A stretch of 37,838 nt of DNA, from IMG/VR virus record IMGVR_UViG_3300037174_000086, positions 1 to 37,838 of that record. The stretch is one strand, 5' to 3'. Shown here in pieces: positions 6,575 to 15,000 of this stretch (its first letter is position 1; every line of letters starts with the position of its first letter). The position numbers and the translations under genes are program-made. Under the pieces are notes generated by a model. It was not told the origin of the DNA and made no database searches. It saw only the letters and a list, made by a program, of their open reading frames with translations. Source of the stretch: a virus.

Positions 6575-7978
6575 CTACTTCTTCTTCCTGCGCACCGAGA
6601 GAGAACCTACCTCTTTAACGCTGAGGCCAGGGACATTGAACGAAGCGCCGAGAGCTCCAGCCAACTTGTTCGCGGCTGAAAGATCCCACTTAAGCAATGC
6701 CGCCGCCTGCTGCATGTCGTACTTCCCGGCGATCACGGCGCGCATGAGAGCCACGATCGAAGCGGTATACGCCTGATCGTCTTCGATCAAATCTTCATCC
6801 ACTTTCCATTTGGTCGATGTACTCTGGCCCTCGATCTTGGGCGCTGGCGGCGGGATGTAGGCTGGCGGCACATACGGTTTAGGAGCCTCAGCCGGCGCTT
6901 CGAAAAGTGTCTCTGCGCGTTTCTCATCGCCAGCATCCAGGGCATCTTGAACGTCCGCGAGTTTTATTCTAGCCGCGTCCTCCTCCTGCAGCCGCTTCGC
7001 TTCAGCTTCCCGACGATTGTTTTCCTCGCGGATAAGCTGCCGCCGTTCGCGCTCCCGGTCTTGATCCCATGCCAGAATCTGACCTTTGACGTGCTTGATG
7101 CCAACTTCCAGCGGCGTGATGCCAGACTTCACCTTCTCACCGGCCTCAGTGTAGGCATCGTACAAAACCTTGCGGAAGGGGTCGAGAGCGGCCGTAGTCG
7201 TATCTTTCTTCAACACCAGCCTATTAAGTGTCTCGCTGGCCTCTGCGCGCTTCTCAGCAGAGTTCACGCGCACGGTAAGCGCCTGTTCGCCGGTTGTCTT
7301 GTTCTGAGCGATGATCGCCCTAATCTCGCCGTCGCGCTCACTGAGCAGGTCTAAGGCTTCGGCTGCCGACTCCGGGGCGTGCCAGGCGGGAAGAACCTCG
7401 CCGGCGGTGGGCTGTGTGGTGATGGCGAACTCATTCACCGTTCCATCTTCATTCATTTCTGAATTTGGACGATGCCCGGTATGTGGATCAAACTTTTCCA
7501 CGCCAAAATTGGGAGCCTTGCCGCCCGGCGTTGAATTGTGGCTGGGCGAAGGAATTTCAATAGAGCCGCGCTCGATTCCACCGTAGGTATCTGCCGTCGT
7601 CGGTTCGAGTCCAACCATTTCCATGGGGATACCGTCAATATTGCTGCCATTCCACCCAGGCTCCGCGATTCGAATATCGTCGTCCGAGATGCCACCCTCG
7701 ACCGCTGGCTTCTTGGGCTCAGGCGCGACTTGCGACGGGTCGGCGCCTAGCACTTCGTACTCCCAGCCGGCATTGTTTCGGACATTCTGATTCCACCATT
7801 GGCCGAGGCTTTTTGCGCTCATGGCTTCGTCGGCAACCTCTGGACTCACGCCTTTGTATGCCTTGATTTCCTTCGTTGATTGGAACTCAAGGAGTAGTTG
7901 CCAGGTTGCTTCGTTGTATCCAGCGCGACTAAACATGCTGGATTTAACTGGTTTCAGACAATCGTAAATGGTCGCCAT
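6575..7978 (-). CDS. KTSC-domain plus coiled-coil phage protein (467 aa)
   Basis: The N-terminus (residues about 12-68) is KTSC-like: SSMFSRAGYN, LLLEFQST, Y-x-G-V, SLGQWWNQNVRN. A low-complexity linker follows. Then comes a helical region at about 205-345 with the segment AALDPFRKVLYDAYTEAG and a charged coiled coil (RRQLIREENNRREAEAKRLQ), a Pro-rich stretch, and a C-terminal helical domain of about 75 residues. The helical part resembles coil-containing proteins often encoded beside phage annealases and exonucleases. Its context between the nuclease and the replication genes suggests a recombination accessory role. The start at 7978 has AAGGAAAGGA upstream. Confidence 0.7.
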   Translation of the reverse strand: MATIYDCLKPVKSSMFSRAGYNEATWQLLLEFQSTKEIKAYKGVSPEVADEAMSAKSLGQWWNQNVRNNAGWEYEVLGADPSQVAPEPKKPAVEGGISDDDIRIAEPGWNGSNIDGIPMEMVGLEPTTADTYGGIERGSIEIPSPSHNSTPGGKAPNFGVEKFDPHTGHRPNSEMNEDGTVNEFAITTQPTAGEVLPAWHAPESAAEALDLLSERDGEIRAIIAQNKTTGEQALTVRVNSAEKRAEASETLNRLVLKKDTTTAALDPFRKVLYDAYTEAGEKVKSGITPLEVGIKHVKGQILAWDQDRERERRQLIREENNRREAEAKRLQEEDAARIKLADVQDALDAGDEKRAETLFEAPAEAPKPYVPPAYIPPPAPKIEGQSTSTKWKVDEDLIEDDQAYTASIVALMRAVIAGKYDMQQAAALLKWDLSAANKLAGALGASFNVPGLSVKEVGSLSVRRKKK

Positions 7979-7998
7979 TTGATCCTTTCCTTTCGTGG

Positions 7999-8733
7999 TT
8001 ATTCTGCTAATTCTTTCCAAAGTTTCTGACCGCGCGCCAACCGCCAATGCACCGTTCTCAGCGCCGCAATTCCAACCGCCTCGTCCTCTTGATGATTCGT
8101 ATGTGGGTGCAACTTATACCGGCCATTCTTGAATAATTGAAGTGCGAATCTCTGCACTCTGCCTAGATGGTTCGATTTGAAAATCCCCATCTCTTGAAGT
8201 CCAGTTTGAATGCTCCAGCTCGCTTGAACGGAACTCGCCGCTTTCAACTCGACCACCGCATTATATTTCCCCAGCCGTCCGAATAGGTCCGGTTTCATAC
8301 CAATCGACATTCCGAACACAGTAGCGATCATCGGCAGTTCTGTCCAGGCCGGGTCTGCTACGAATCCCGTGTCGCGCTCGAAGGCTAAATACCCATTGAA
8401 GTAACCCTCGATCTCTTCTGTGATCCACGTCGGATCAAGACCTTCCTTGTCTTTACCGTATACCTCAACTACTCCATGCAGAGCGTTGCCTCTCCTCGCA
8501 GCATTCGCCATATCCTCTAGATCTGCGCCGTCGAAGTTAGACAGACCGGCAAGGCGAATCGTCTGCGTCAAACTCGGCACCCATACGCCATCCACGGTCC
8601 GGTATTCATGTGGATCATCGTTGAAGGTGCCGCCCGGGATGGTCTGGATGCTCACTGGTTCGCAATCTCCAAAAACAGGTTGCCCCATTTTCCGGGGCGC
8701 GTCACACTGACACAATTCGGGGGCATCTTCCAA
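7999..8733 (-). CDS. RecB/YqaJ-like PD-(D/E)XK exonuclease
   Basis: A 244-residue nuclease-like protein. Visible are H86 in RGNALHGVVE, D149 in MKPDLFGRL, and E162-x-K164 in VVELKAA, followed by the Gln-bearing SWSIQTGLQ. This is the order expected of RecB-like phage exonucleases that resect double-stranded ends. It pairs naturally with the RecT-like annealase at 9633-10610. The start is uncertain: ATG 8733 overlaps the small DUF4326 gene by 82 bp and ATG 8688 overlaps it less. Neither has a well-spaced SD. Confidence 0.82.
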   Translation of the reverse strand: MEDAPELCQCDAPRKMGQPVFGDCEPVSIQTIPGGTFNDDPHEYRTVDGVWVPSLTQTIRLAGLSNFDGADLEDMANAARRGNALHGVVEVYGKDKEGLDPTWITEEIEGYFNGYLAFERDTGFVADPAWTELPMIATVFGMSIGMKPDLFGRLGKYNAVVELKAASSVQASWSIQTGLQEMGIFKSNHLGRVQRFALQLFKNGRYKLHPHTNHQEDEAVGIAALRTVHWRLARGQKLWKELAE

Positions 8734-8768
8734 CCGCGAGTGCGTTTACGTCGAATACGTTTAGGCAT
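8652..8768 (-). CDS. Truncated DUF4326-like protein (38 aa)
   Basis: MPKRIRRKRTRGWKMPP, followed by a Val-rich strand and GKWGN, matches the start of DUF4326 proteins (basic start, then V-x-V-x-R-P-x-KWGNPF). The frame stops right after KWGNLFLEIANQ, leaving only the first third of a usual domain. A repeated GGGAA SD (GAAGGGAAGGGAAG) precedes the ATG, so it should still be translated. It may be a decayed remnant or a minimal functional form. Its 3' end overlaps the nuclease gene start. Confidence 0.6.
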   Translation of the reverse strand: MPKRIRRKRTRGWKMPPNCVSVTRPGKWGNLFLEIANQ

Positions 8769-8923
8769 AATATTCTTCCCTTCCCTTCCCTTCACGCCGC
8801 AGGAGCCAGAATCTTGAGCCGATGCCATGCCGTCCGCGTCTCGCGCTAAGACACTCGCTGGCTGGAAATCTGCTCTCATCTGGCCCATGCAGCGCACCTT
8901 GCCGGGATAATCGGCAAAGACTG

Positions 8924-9199
8924 TTAAACTTCGATGCCCAGGCGCAGCAGTTCGCGCTCCAACTCCTCGGCGCGCAAGCAGTGGTACTGGTACTCGCGCT
9001 CCAAAACGCCGTGCAGATCGTCGATGGTGTCCTCGGCTTTCTCGTGCAGATCGTCGAGTTCGGCGATGCGCTTTTGCGCAGACTCCTGGGTTTCGGTTGT
9101 TGGGAGAGGCGAACCGTACTGGATTGGGTCGGCAGTAGTGGAAGCCGCCGCAGCTCTCCTGCGCTCCAGTGTTGCCCGTGCTTTGCGTGGTTTTGCCAT
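8924..9199 (-). CDS. Basic/coiled-coil protein (91 aa)
   Basis: A basic, arginine-rich N-terminus (MAKPRKARATLERRRAAAA) is followed by a long acidic helical segment with heptad-like leucines (IAELDDLHEKAEDTIDDLHG onward), probably a coiled coil. No family is recognised. An in-frame GTG at 9211 is the alternative start. It lies in the recombination operon between the secreted protein and the nuclease. Confidence 0.65.
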   Translation of the reverse strand: MAKPRKARATLERRRAAAASTTADPIQYGSPLPTTETQESAQKRIAELDDLHEKAEDTIDDLHGVLEREYQYHCLRAEELERELLRLGIEV

Positions 9200-9250
9200 G
9201 ATGATTCTCACTTTCTTCGGTTGATGATTCGCTGAGGTTCCGGCCGCTTA

Positions 9251-9595
9251 CTACTTCGCCGGCGGCTGTGTGGTCGGTGCAGGTTGAGGCTTCAGCTTTG
9301 CTCTGGCAACGCAGGTCAGTTCGCCGTCTTGACTCAGGTTCGGCGCGTAGTCGTCGCCGCACACTTTGTTGATCTCCTGAATCATTGCTTGAAATTCCGC
9401 CTGTCGCCCCTGCGCGTTCTTGTACACCTGGCTCTGTTCGAGATCGTGTTGCGTGGATTGCTGGAGCGCGGATGCCTTGAAGAATTTCAATTGCACGTCG
9501 GTTGGGATAGTCGGCGCGGCATCGGGTTTGTCTTTCGCTTGAACGCACACCGGCAGGGTGATTGCCAGCGCGAGAAATAGGAGCAGTCGTCTCAT
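9251..9595 (-). CDS. Secreted/periplasmic small protein (114 aa)
   Basis: A clear Sec signal peptide (MRRLLLFLALAITLPVCVQA, cleavage after VQA) is followed by about 94 residues that are Gln/Glu-rich and helical, with two cysteines and a Pro-rich tail. AAAGGAA precedes the ATG. An exported protein inside an early recombination operon is unusual. It could act in the host periplasm, for example in superinfection exclusion. I do not recognise the family. Confidence 0.75.
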   Translation of the reverse strand: MRRLLLFLALAITLPVCVQAKDKPDAAPTIPTDVQLKFFKASALQQSTQHDLEQSQVYKNAQGRQAEFQAMIQEINKVCGDDYAPNLSQDGELTCVARAKLKPQPAPTTQPPAK

Positions 9596-9632
9596 AGTGT
9601 TCCTTTCGTAGTCAGTCTATGCGTGGATTGAA

Positions 9633-10610
9633 CTACTCGCCGCGGTCCGCCTTGTTGCGCCGCTCGATCTCTTCATCGAGAGCCTTGGAAACATTGGTGT
9701 ATTCCTCGACCCGTTTCGGTCCCTTGTGCGCTGTGAAGAATTCCGTCCGCTCTTCCGGATTCAATCCGATAGCCTCGAACTTCTCCTCGACGGCCTTCTT
9801 AATCGGCGCCGGAGATTTTGCCCAGGCGAAGGCTACTTCCTTCTTGGCGAGTGGAATGTCTTTGGAATTCTTCTCGTTGTGCGGCGGTCCGATCTGGAGG
9901 TTATCGCGCAGGAAGGTCTTACTATCCTCCGGTGTCCACCCGCTGTCGATGTAGATTTTGTAGTATTCGCTGCCGCCCTGCTGCCCGATGGTTTCTTCTG
10001 CCTTTTCGGTTGTAGCTGGCTGCGCAACGGTTCCTTCGATGGTCTCACCGGGGTAGTCGCGTAACTCCTCGACGGTCTTGATGCCTTTGAGCGCATCGGG
10101 AAATTGGTCGCGCATGGCAAAACCACGCGCGCGTATCTGCATCATCCGGAATGGGGCTGTCGTCCACGGTCCAGCCTTTTTCCAGAGGCCGGCAGTCTGG
10201 GCGTCGTCCTGCCCGAACGTGGCTTTCACGTCAGGCTGGTTACGCCGTTTAATAATACAGGTGGCTTTATTGTTCTTCTTGATTGTCTCGGGGTCGTCTT
10301 CGTGAATGCTCACAAAATCGGGATGCGCTTTGACGATTGCCAATGCGCCGTCCCCCCACAGGCCCGGTCGGCCATTGATGACTGCGATAGATTGCAGCGC
10401 TTGGATAGGTAGAAGGCCGACCTCCATGCCCATCTGAATTGCGACGACAATAGCTCCCGGCTTGTTCACGTAATCCTTCGGGACCATGCCGGAATCGGAG
10501 ATGAGTTTGGCGAACTCAATAGCCTCGCCAAGACTACGGGGTGCAAAGGTTTGTATTTGGCTGACTTGAGGTGAAGACTGGGGTGCTACTTGAAGGGCTG
10601 TATCTGCCAT
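9633..10610 (-). CDS. recT: RecT-like single-strand annealing protein
   Basis: A 325-residue protein. The N-terminal core has the RecT-type pattern: SLGEAIEFAKLISDSGMVPK, Y-x-x-KPGAIVVAIQMGMEVGL, LQSIAVINGRPGLWGDGALAIV, and later TTAPFRMMQIRARGFAMRDQFPD. Such proteins coat single-stranded DNA and anneal complementary strands, usually with a 5'-3' exonuclease, here probably the gene at 7999-8733. The C-terminal third is a charged helical region without recognised motifs. It is the first gene of the leftward early operon, with GGAAAGGA as SD and a promoter carrying TGCAAGCGT elements. Confidence 0.9.
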   Translation of the reverse strand: MADTALQVAPQSSPQVSQIQTFAPRSLGEAIEFAKLISDSGMVPKDYVNKPGAIVVAIQMGMEVGLLPIQALQSIAVINGRPGLWGDGALAIVKAHPDFVSIHEDDPETIKKNNKATCIIKRRNQPDVKATFGQDDAQTAGLWKKAGPWTTAPFRMMQIRARGFAMRDQFPDALKGIKTVEELRDYPGETIEGTVAQPATTEKAEETIGQQGGSEYYKIYIDSGWTPEDSKTFLRDNLQIGPPHNEKNSKDIPLAKKEVAFAWAKSPAPIKKAVEEKFEAIGLNPEERTEFFTAHKGPKRVEEYTNVSKALDEEIERRNKADRGE

Positions 10611-10638
10611 GCTGTCCTTTCCTTTCCGAACAATTGCA

Positions 10639-10667
10639 AGCGTAATTTATGCAAGCGTGGAAGTCAA
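10639..10667 (-). promoter_or_regulatory. Promoter of the recT operon with two TGCAAGCGT sites
   Basis: On the minus strand, TTGACT (10667-10662), a 17-bp spacer, TACGCT (10644-10639). Direct copies of TGCAAGCGT on the + strand at 10635-10643 and 10650-10658 cover the -10 and the spacer, 15 bp apart. Confidence 0.6.
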
Positions 10668-10704
10668 GGAGTATTTCGAGAATCCCGTTACTAAAAGAAT
10701 ACAC

Positions 10705-10733
10705 TTGCATATCCCGCCGCTTGCATCTAAAAT
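10705..10733 (+). promoter_or_regulatory. Promoter of the rightward regulatory pair; leaderless start
   Basis: TTGCAT (10705-10710), a 17-bp spacer, TAAAAT (10728-10733). The expected transcription start falls at about 10740, which is the A of the downstream ATG. CGCTTGCA (10718-10725) sits in the spacer and ACACTTGCA overlaps the -35. Confidence 0.7.
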
Positions 10734-10739
10734 CCCTGT

Positions 10740-10982
10740 ATGGCGAACAAAGCAGAACCATTAAAAGGCAAGAAGCGAGGGCCAAAGCCCAAGCTCCGCA
10801 AATCCGACAAGGATTTCTATAAGAAATTAGGCAAGCGCGGCGGCAAGAAGAACCGCGACAACCACGCAACCAAAGGCGGCAACACCTCACTTCATTTCCG
10901 AAAACTGGCTATCCTCTCCCACCAAATCAGGAGAGAGCGCCGCTTACAGGAAGAACTCCAGGCGGAAGCCGGTGGCCGTTGA
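10740..10982 (+). CDS. Small very basic protein, AT-hook-like (80 aa)
   Basis: An 80-residue protein dominated by Lys, Arg and Gly (KGKKRGPKPKLRKSD, then GKRGGKKNRD), with KRGPKPK resembling an AT-hook core, and a helical C-terminus. It likely binds nucleic acid. There is no SD. The ATG lies 6 nt after a good -10, so the mRNA is probably leaderless. It is the first of only two convincing genes on the + strand in this control region and overlaps the next gene by 11 bp. It could be an early regulator; the family is not recognised. Confidence 0.75.
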   Translation: MANKAEPLKGKKRGPKPKLRKSDKDFYKKLGKRGGKKNRDNHATKGGNTSLHFRKLAILSHQIRRERRLQEELQAEAGGR

Positions 10983-11772
10983 GCGTATCACCCTTGCCGA
11001 TCTCGCGGTAGAGTTGAATGTCCCTGCCCGCCGTCTGCTGCCGCTGATTTCACACTGCTATCTAAAGACTGTCTTGCGCCATGAATCCCTTGAAAGTACG
11101 ATCGTAGAGCGTCCGTCCCCCGAAGTTCTGGATTGGCTCAAAACGATGTTCGCACCCCTGGAACTGCGCCCCATGGTGCCCATTCGAGATGCGGCCGCGC
11201 TCGTCGAGAAGCATCCTAAAATCTTCCGGAAACTCTGCCTCCACTACAAAATACCACTCCATGACGACCCCGTATTTCGTGAAATAATCAGCATCGAATC
11301 CCTACGCAAACTGCAACTGGCCATCTACGAGTCTGAGAACCCAGTGCGCATCGACCGCCAGGCGCTGATCGTCCTGCTGGCCGGCCTCAAAGGATTCACC
11401 AAAACCGAGATGCGGCCATATAACGCGCGGCTCGAAAGCGAGATCCGTAGAATCATTAAACTGAAGGAGCCGCGGCGAACCCTGATGGCCGTGGATTTCT
11501 GGAAGACCTATATTGATGCTGAGCAGTTTGTAGGGTGTATGGGGAGTCTCGATGAGGAGACAATAAGGGCCGGGTTGCGCATCACAAATTTAGCGGAACG
11601 GGTAAAAAATGGGTTGAAGTCTGGCGGATATAGGGCTGGAGATTTAGACGCTATTTCGAAGATAAGGAGACGTTACCAAGAAACACGTAGAGAGAAAAAG
11701 CGGAGAGCTATCCTTGCCGCGGAGCTTGTCGCCTTACCTGTGACCGGCGAACCTTCGGCTTCCGCGTCTTGA
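10972..11772 (+). CDS. Putative helix-turn-helix regulator (266 aa)
   Basis: It starts with GTG (GGCGGAAG upstream) and overlaps the previous gene. The N-terminus (ITLADLAVELNVPARRLLPLI) reads as a helix-turn-helix. A second segment (IRDAAALVEKHPKIFRKLC) looks like another. The C-terminal part is strongly basic (IRRRYQETRREKKRRA). It should bind DNA. Its place in a divergent control region opposite recT fits a phage repressor or activator, and it is a rival to the RHH protein for binding the TGCAAGCGT sites. No exact family can be named. Confidence 0.7.
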   Translation: MAVERITLADLAVELNVPARRLLPLISHCYLKTVLRHESLESTIVERPSPEVLDWLKTMFAPLELRPMVPIRDAAALVEKHPKIFRKLCLHYKIPLHDDPVFREIISIESLRKLQLAIYESENPVRIDRQALIVLLAGLKGFTKTEMRPYNARLESEIRRIIKLKEPRRTLMAVDFWKTYIDAEQFVGCMGSLDEETIRAGLRITNLAERVKNGLKSGGYRAGDLDAISKIRRRYQETRREKKRRAILAAELVALPVTGEPSASAS

Positions 11773-11824
11773 CCGTGCGGCCATTGACGCGCTTATAAGC
11801 CCACCTGTTTTTGCCTCTTGCCAT
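11708..11824 (-). CDS. Possible 38-residue basic protein antisense to the HTH gene end
   Basis: A frame beginning MARGKNRWAYKRVNGRTVKT is very basic and overlaps the 3' end of the rightward regulator on the opposite strand. A weak GTGAGAG precedes the ATG, and a stem-loop sits directly upstream. The composition resembles small basic phage proteins, but the overlap and size leave it doubtful. Confidence 0.25.
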   Translation of the reverse strand: MARGKNRWAYKRVNGRTVKTRKPKVRRSQVRRQAPRQG

Positions 11825-11840
11825 ATTCTCTCACTAAGGA

Positions 11841-11864
11841 AGCCCCAGCCGTTAAGCTGGGGCT
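11841..11864. terminator. Bidirectional terminator-like hairpin
   Basis: A perfect 9-bp stem, AGCCCCAGC/GCTGGGGCT, with a 6-nt loop lies between the convergent HTH gene and the acidic-peptide gene. A second small hairpin, CAGGGC-TGC-GCCCTG (11878-11892), directly follows the acidic-peptide stop. T-runs are weak on both sides. Confidence 0.55.
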
Positions 11865-11892
11865 CTTGTGCTTCACTCAGGGCTGCGCCCTG

Positions 11893-11997
11893 CTACTCGT
11901 CTTCGTCAGTTTCGTCTTCGTCGGTTTCAGGAGTTTCAGTCTCCGCCGATGCTTCGGTTTCGACCGGCGTTTCGGTTTCGATGGGTTCGTCTGCCAT
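11893..11997 (-). CDS. Acidic 34-residue peptide
   Basis: MADEPIETETPVETEASAET, then more Glu/Asp/Thr, ending DEDETDEDE; there is no basic residue at all. AAGGAGG lies 8 nt before the ATG, a textbook SD. It has its own promoter at 12063-12092 and a hairpin terminator downstream, so it is a monocistronic unit lying after the giant gene. Such a highly acidic peptide could mimic DNA (nucleoid, repressor or restriction decoy). The role is inference. Confidence 0.7.
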   Translation of the reverse strand: MADEPIETETPVETEASAETETPETDEDETDEDE

Positions 11998-12062
11998 TAT
12001 GAGCCTCCTTCCCTTGAACGATGTGCTTTACGCTTGCGTGAATTACCCCATGCCTAATTCAG

Positions 12063-12092
12063 AACGTATCACGCCAAGACCCACGCTTGCAA
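12063..12092 (-). promoter_or_regulatory. Promoter of the acidic-peptide gene with operator elements
   Basis: On the minus strand, TTGCAA (12092-12087), an 18-bp spacer, TACGTT (12068-12063). ACGCTTGCAAG (12083-12093) overlaps the -35, and ACGCTTGCGT (12030-12039) lies downstream of the -10. Confidence 0.5.
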
Positions 12093-12099
12093 GATAATT

Positions 12100-15000
12100 T
12101 TACAACACACCTGTTTTCTTCCGGCGCGGTTGATGGGAAGGTGCTACTTTGTGAGGCTTCAGACCAGGGACTAGAGCGGCTCCAACAATCTCCTCGTTTA
12201 GCAGGCGCTTGACCAAGTTATCTCGCCGTTCCTTCGGCCCCTGCTTGTGCTTTCCGGTGTCGGAGAACGAGTTGGACATATCCTCGAAGAATGTGAGCAG
12301 CGCTTCCACATCCTGCCCAGGAATTCCCATCGGCATCCCTACAATACCTTTCGTAAACCGGTGCTGCGTGGCGAGCTTTTCCCGATCCTTCGGGTTCTTA
12401 GTCGCCCACTCGTTGAACAAATCGGATAGCGGCTGGATGCCAATTGCCATCGACATATTCGCCATCGACCACCAGAGAGCATTCGCCGACTCTGGGTGCG
12501 CCATCAGCCATTCGTGACGGTTCCTTTCAATCTCCGCTTCCGATGAATGCTGTAGTTTGTGCCGTTGGTAGAGAAGTTGCTCCAGCGCAAATCCGGCGAG
12601 CCCTGCATTGAAAGCGAACCGTCCGATGAGATGATATGGCTCCACGCTCTTCCAGTTGGACTTGTAGAGTTCATCGAACACGGTGCGGTTGACGAGATTC
12701 GCCGTTTTGAACATGAACCCATGGAGCATCTGCGTCATGCGGAAGAGTGTGGCCAGGTGAATATCCGCCATATCCGCGTTCTTTTTGGGGCGGAACGCTG
12801 GGGGCATCTCTGATGGACGATTGCTGCCCGTCACCCAGTTGGCCGCGCCCAACTCCATGCGCCTCACGTCGTCCGGCCCATAGCCATTCTTGATGATGTT
12901 GTCGAGGTGCTCGTCCGACATTCCGTAGAGGTCGCTAAGTTTCCGGCGTAGAATTGGATTCTTTGGATCTTTGATCAGTTCTGGGTATGCGTACCGCTCG
13001 AAATAGCGCCGCCCCATGGCGGAAGCCAATATGCGCGATACTTGAATCTCCAGCGTGAACCCGGTGAAGTCAAGGAATTTCTGCCCAATATTGCCGCGTG
13101 TCATACCATACTCGCGCATCCACGCACTCTTGCTGTAGTCGAGGAGAGCGTTGCAATCCCTGGCCCGTTCAAACATCTCACCGGCATGGGTGACTCCGGT
13201 AAAGATTCCGCCTACCACACTGCGCGTGTTGGTCGCCAGCGAGGCTTTCCATAAATGAGTCATCACCTTGATTGGCGAGTAGAGCATCTTGCCGACGATG
13301 ATGACGGCGCTCGATGCGGATAATGCTTGACGGTCGCCAGCAGGCAAGTGAACTGGGTCAAGGTCTGACGTAATGATGCGATCGACGAGCGCAGCATCTT
13401 CTGATGGGAGTTTGCTGATGAGCGGGTCGGTTTTCTGACGGAACTGCCCATGTACTTCGGTGATAGCCAGCGTCGTCGCTACCTGGTCGATGTACCTCTC
13501 AATAGCTTGTCGGTCGCGCCCATAAGTGGGGATGCTCCACTCTCTCGCCCGCTCCACGTTTCCAGCCAGACGGATGCCGCGGTCAGCGTGCTCGAAGAAT
13601 GCCTGAGCCGCTAGTTTGGAGATGCCGCGATCTTCCGCGAATTGATTGATGATATTCTCCCGACGCACGTCGCCTGTCGGCATATTCATAATGTCAGCCA
13701 GCGTTGTGATGGTCTTCTGGCCGGTTACTTTGTCGGTGACCACAAATTTCTTGTTCCAGTCGTACATGCGCGGCCAGTAGTTCGGGTCCTTTTCAATCGT
13801 AGAGTATGGAACCTCTTTACGCTTACCGTCCTCGTAGATCACCACTGCGCTGCCGGCATCGGCTAATGCTTGCCGAATATCAGCGGTGAATGTTCTCCAC
13901 TCCTTAACCGCTTTGTTGATGCGCGGATCATCTGACGATGCCTGTCCCTCGACCACCTTCGACATGAGTTCAATATCTTTTGGTTTGAGATTGTTTCCGT
14001 GGATAAGGTCGCGGATAATCGCCTGCATACGTCCCTGGTACAACCCCTTCCGAAGATCTACATCGACCACGCGCCGTCCCATCTCCCGGCCCAGTTTCTC
14101 CATGCCTGCGCGTATGTAGGCTTTCTCCACTACTTTGTCGCCGGATGTGAGCAGTATCCAACCATTCTCCCGAATAAATTTTCCTATATTGCGAACACTA
14201 TCCTTGCCTCTTTCGAGAGCGATCAGTTTTTCGTCGGACAAAAGCAGGTCGTTTACCGCATCCCTCGTCTTGCGCTGGACCGCATCCTTGACAGGTTCGC
14301 CTGAGCCCATGGCGGCATGAGCGGTGTCTTCCGCTTCCAGCCGGATAACGCCCTCGTTGGCGGTGATCGCGCGTGCGGTTGGCGCCGGAAGATTGTCAGT
14401 GCGCCCAAGTAATTCCTGCCACGCTTCGCGGGCTGCGCGCTGCCATGGATCTTCATCCACTGGGCCTTGGTAGAGCTTGCGCCCGGCTCCCTTGTACTTC
14501 ATGCCCTTATTTACAGCTTTCTTCGCATCCGGTATTTTGAGGTCTTTCAGATGTTGATAGTTAACCCCTTCGCCGTCCTTCTCCCACTCGGCATTTTGCG
14601 GCTTATATTCCTCACCCTGCTCGTAACTTAAAACTTCTCCAGGGATGCCAACTGAATCACGCAAATCCTTCGCCAGTTTGGATTCCATTGTCTCGCCGTA
14701 TACGGCAGCTTTTAGGGAGCGCATCCTGGGCAATACTTTGGTCGCCAGTAGTTTCATCTCCGGCAGGGCATCCGTGGTGATGAAGATATTTGCGACTCCG
14801 GATTTGGTTCCGAAACGCCAGGTACGCCGTGTTCCTTGCTCAAGCATGATCCCAGCCCACGGAGGCTCCAGAAAGATGCCCATGCGCGGCTTGTCGCCCA
14901 CTTTGTCTTGAGCGTTGGTTCCCAAAGCGCCAGCCGCGTAACTCATATACATGGCGTCTTTCTCTCCAGCTTGAAATGCCTCTAGTTCCTCGGTGCGAAT

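Noticed and set aside
8769-9548. Long minus-strand open frame upstream of and in frame with the DUF4326-like start
   Set aside because: Arg/Ser-rich translation typical of a shadow frame; it overlaps the coiled-coil and secreted-protein genes. Only its last 38 codons, after a strong SD, look real.
11818-12057. 79-codon + strand frame with a hydrophobic start
   Set aside because: Antisense to the acidic-peptide gene, and its start region overlaps the hairpin; no SD.
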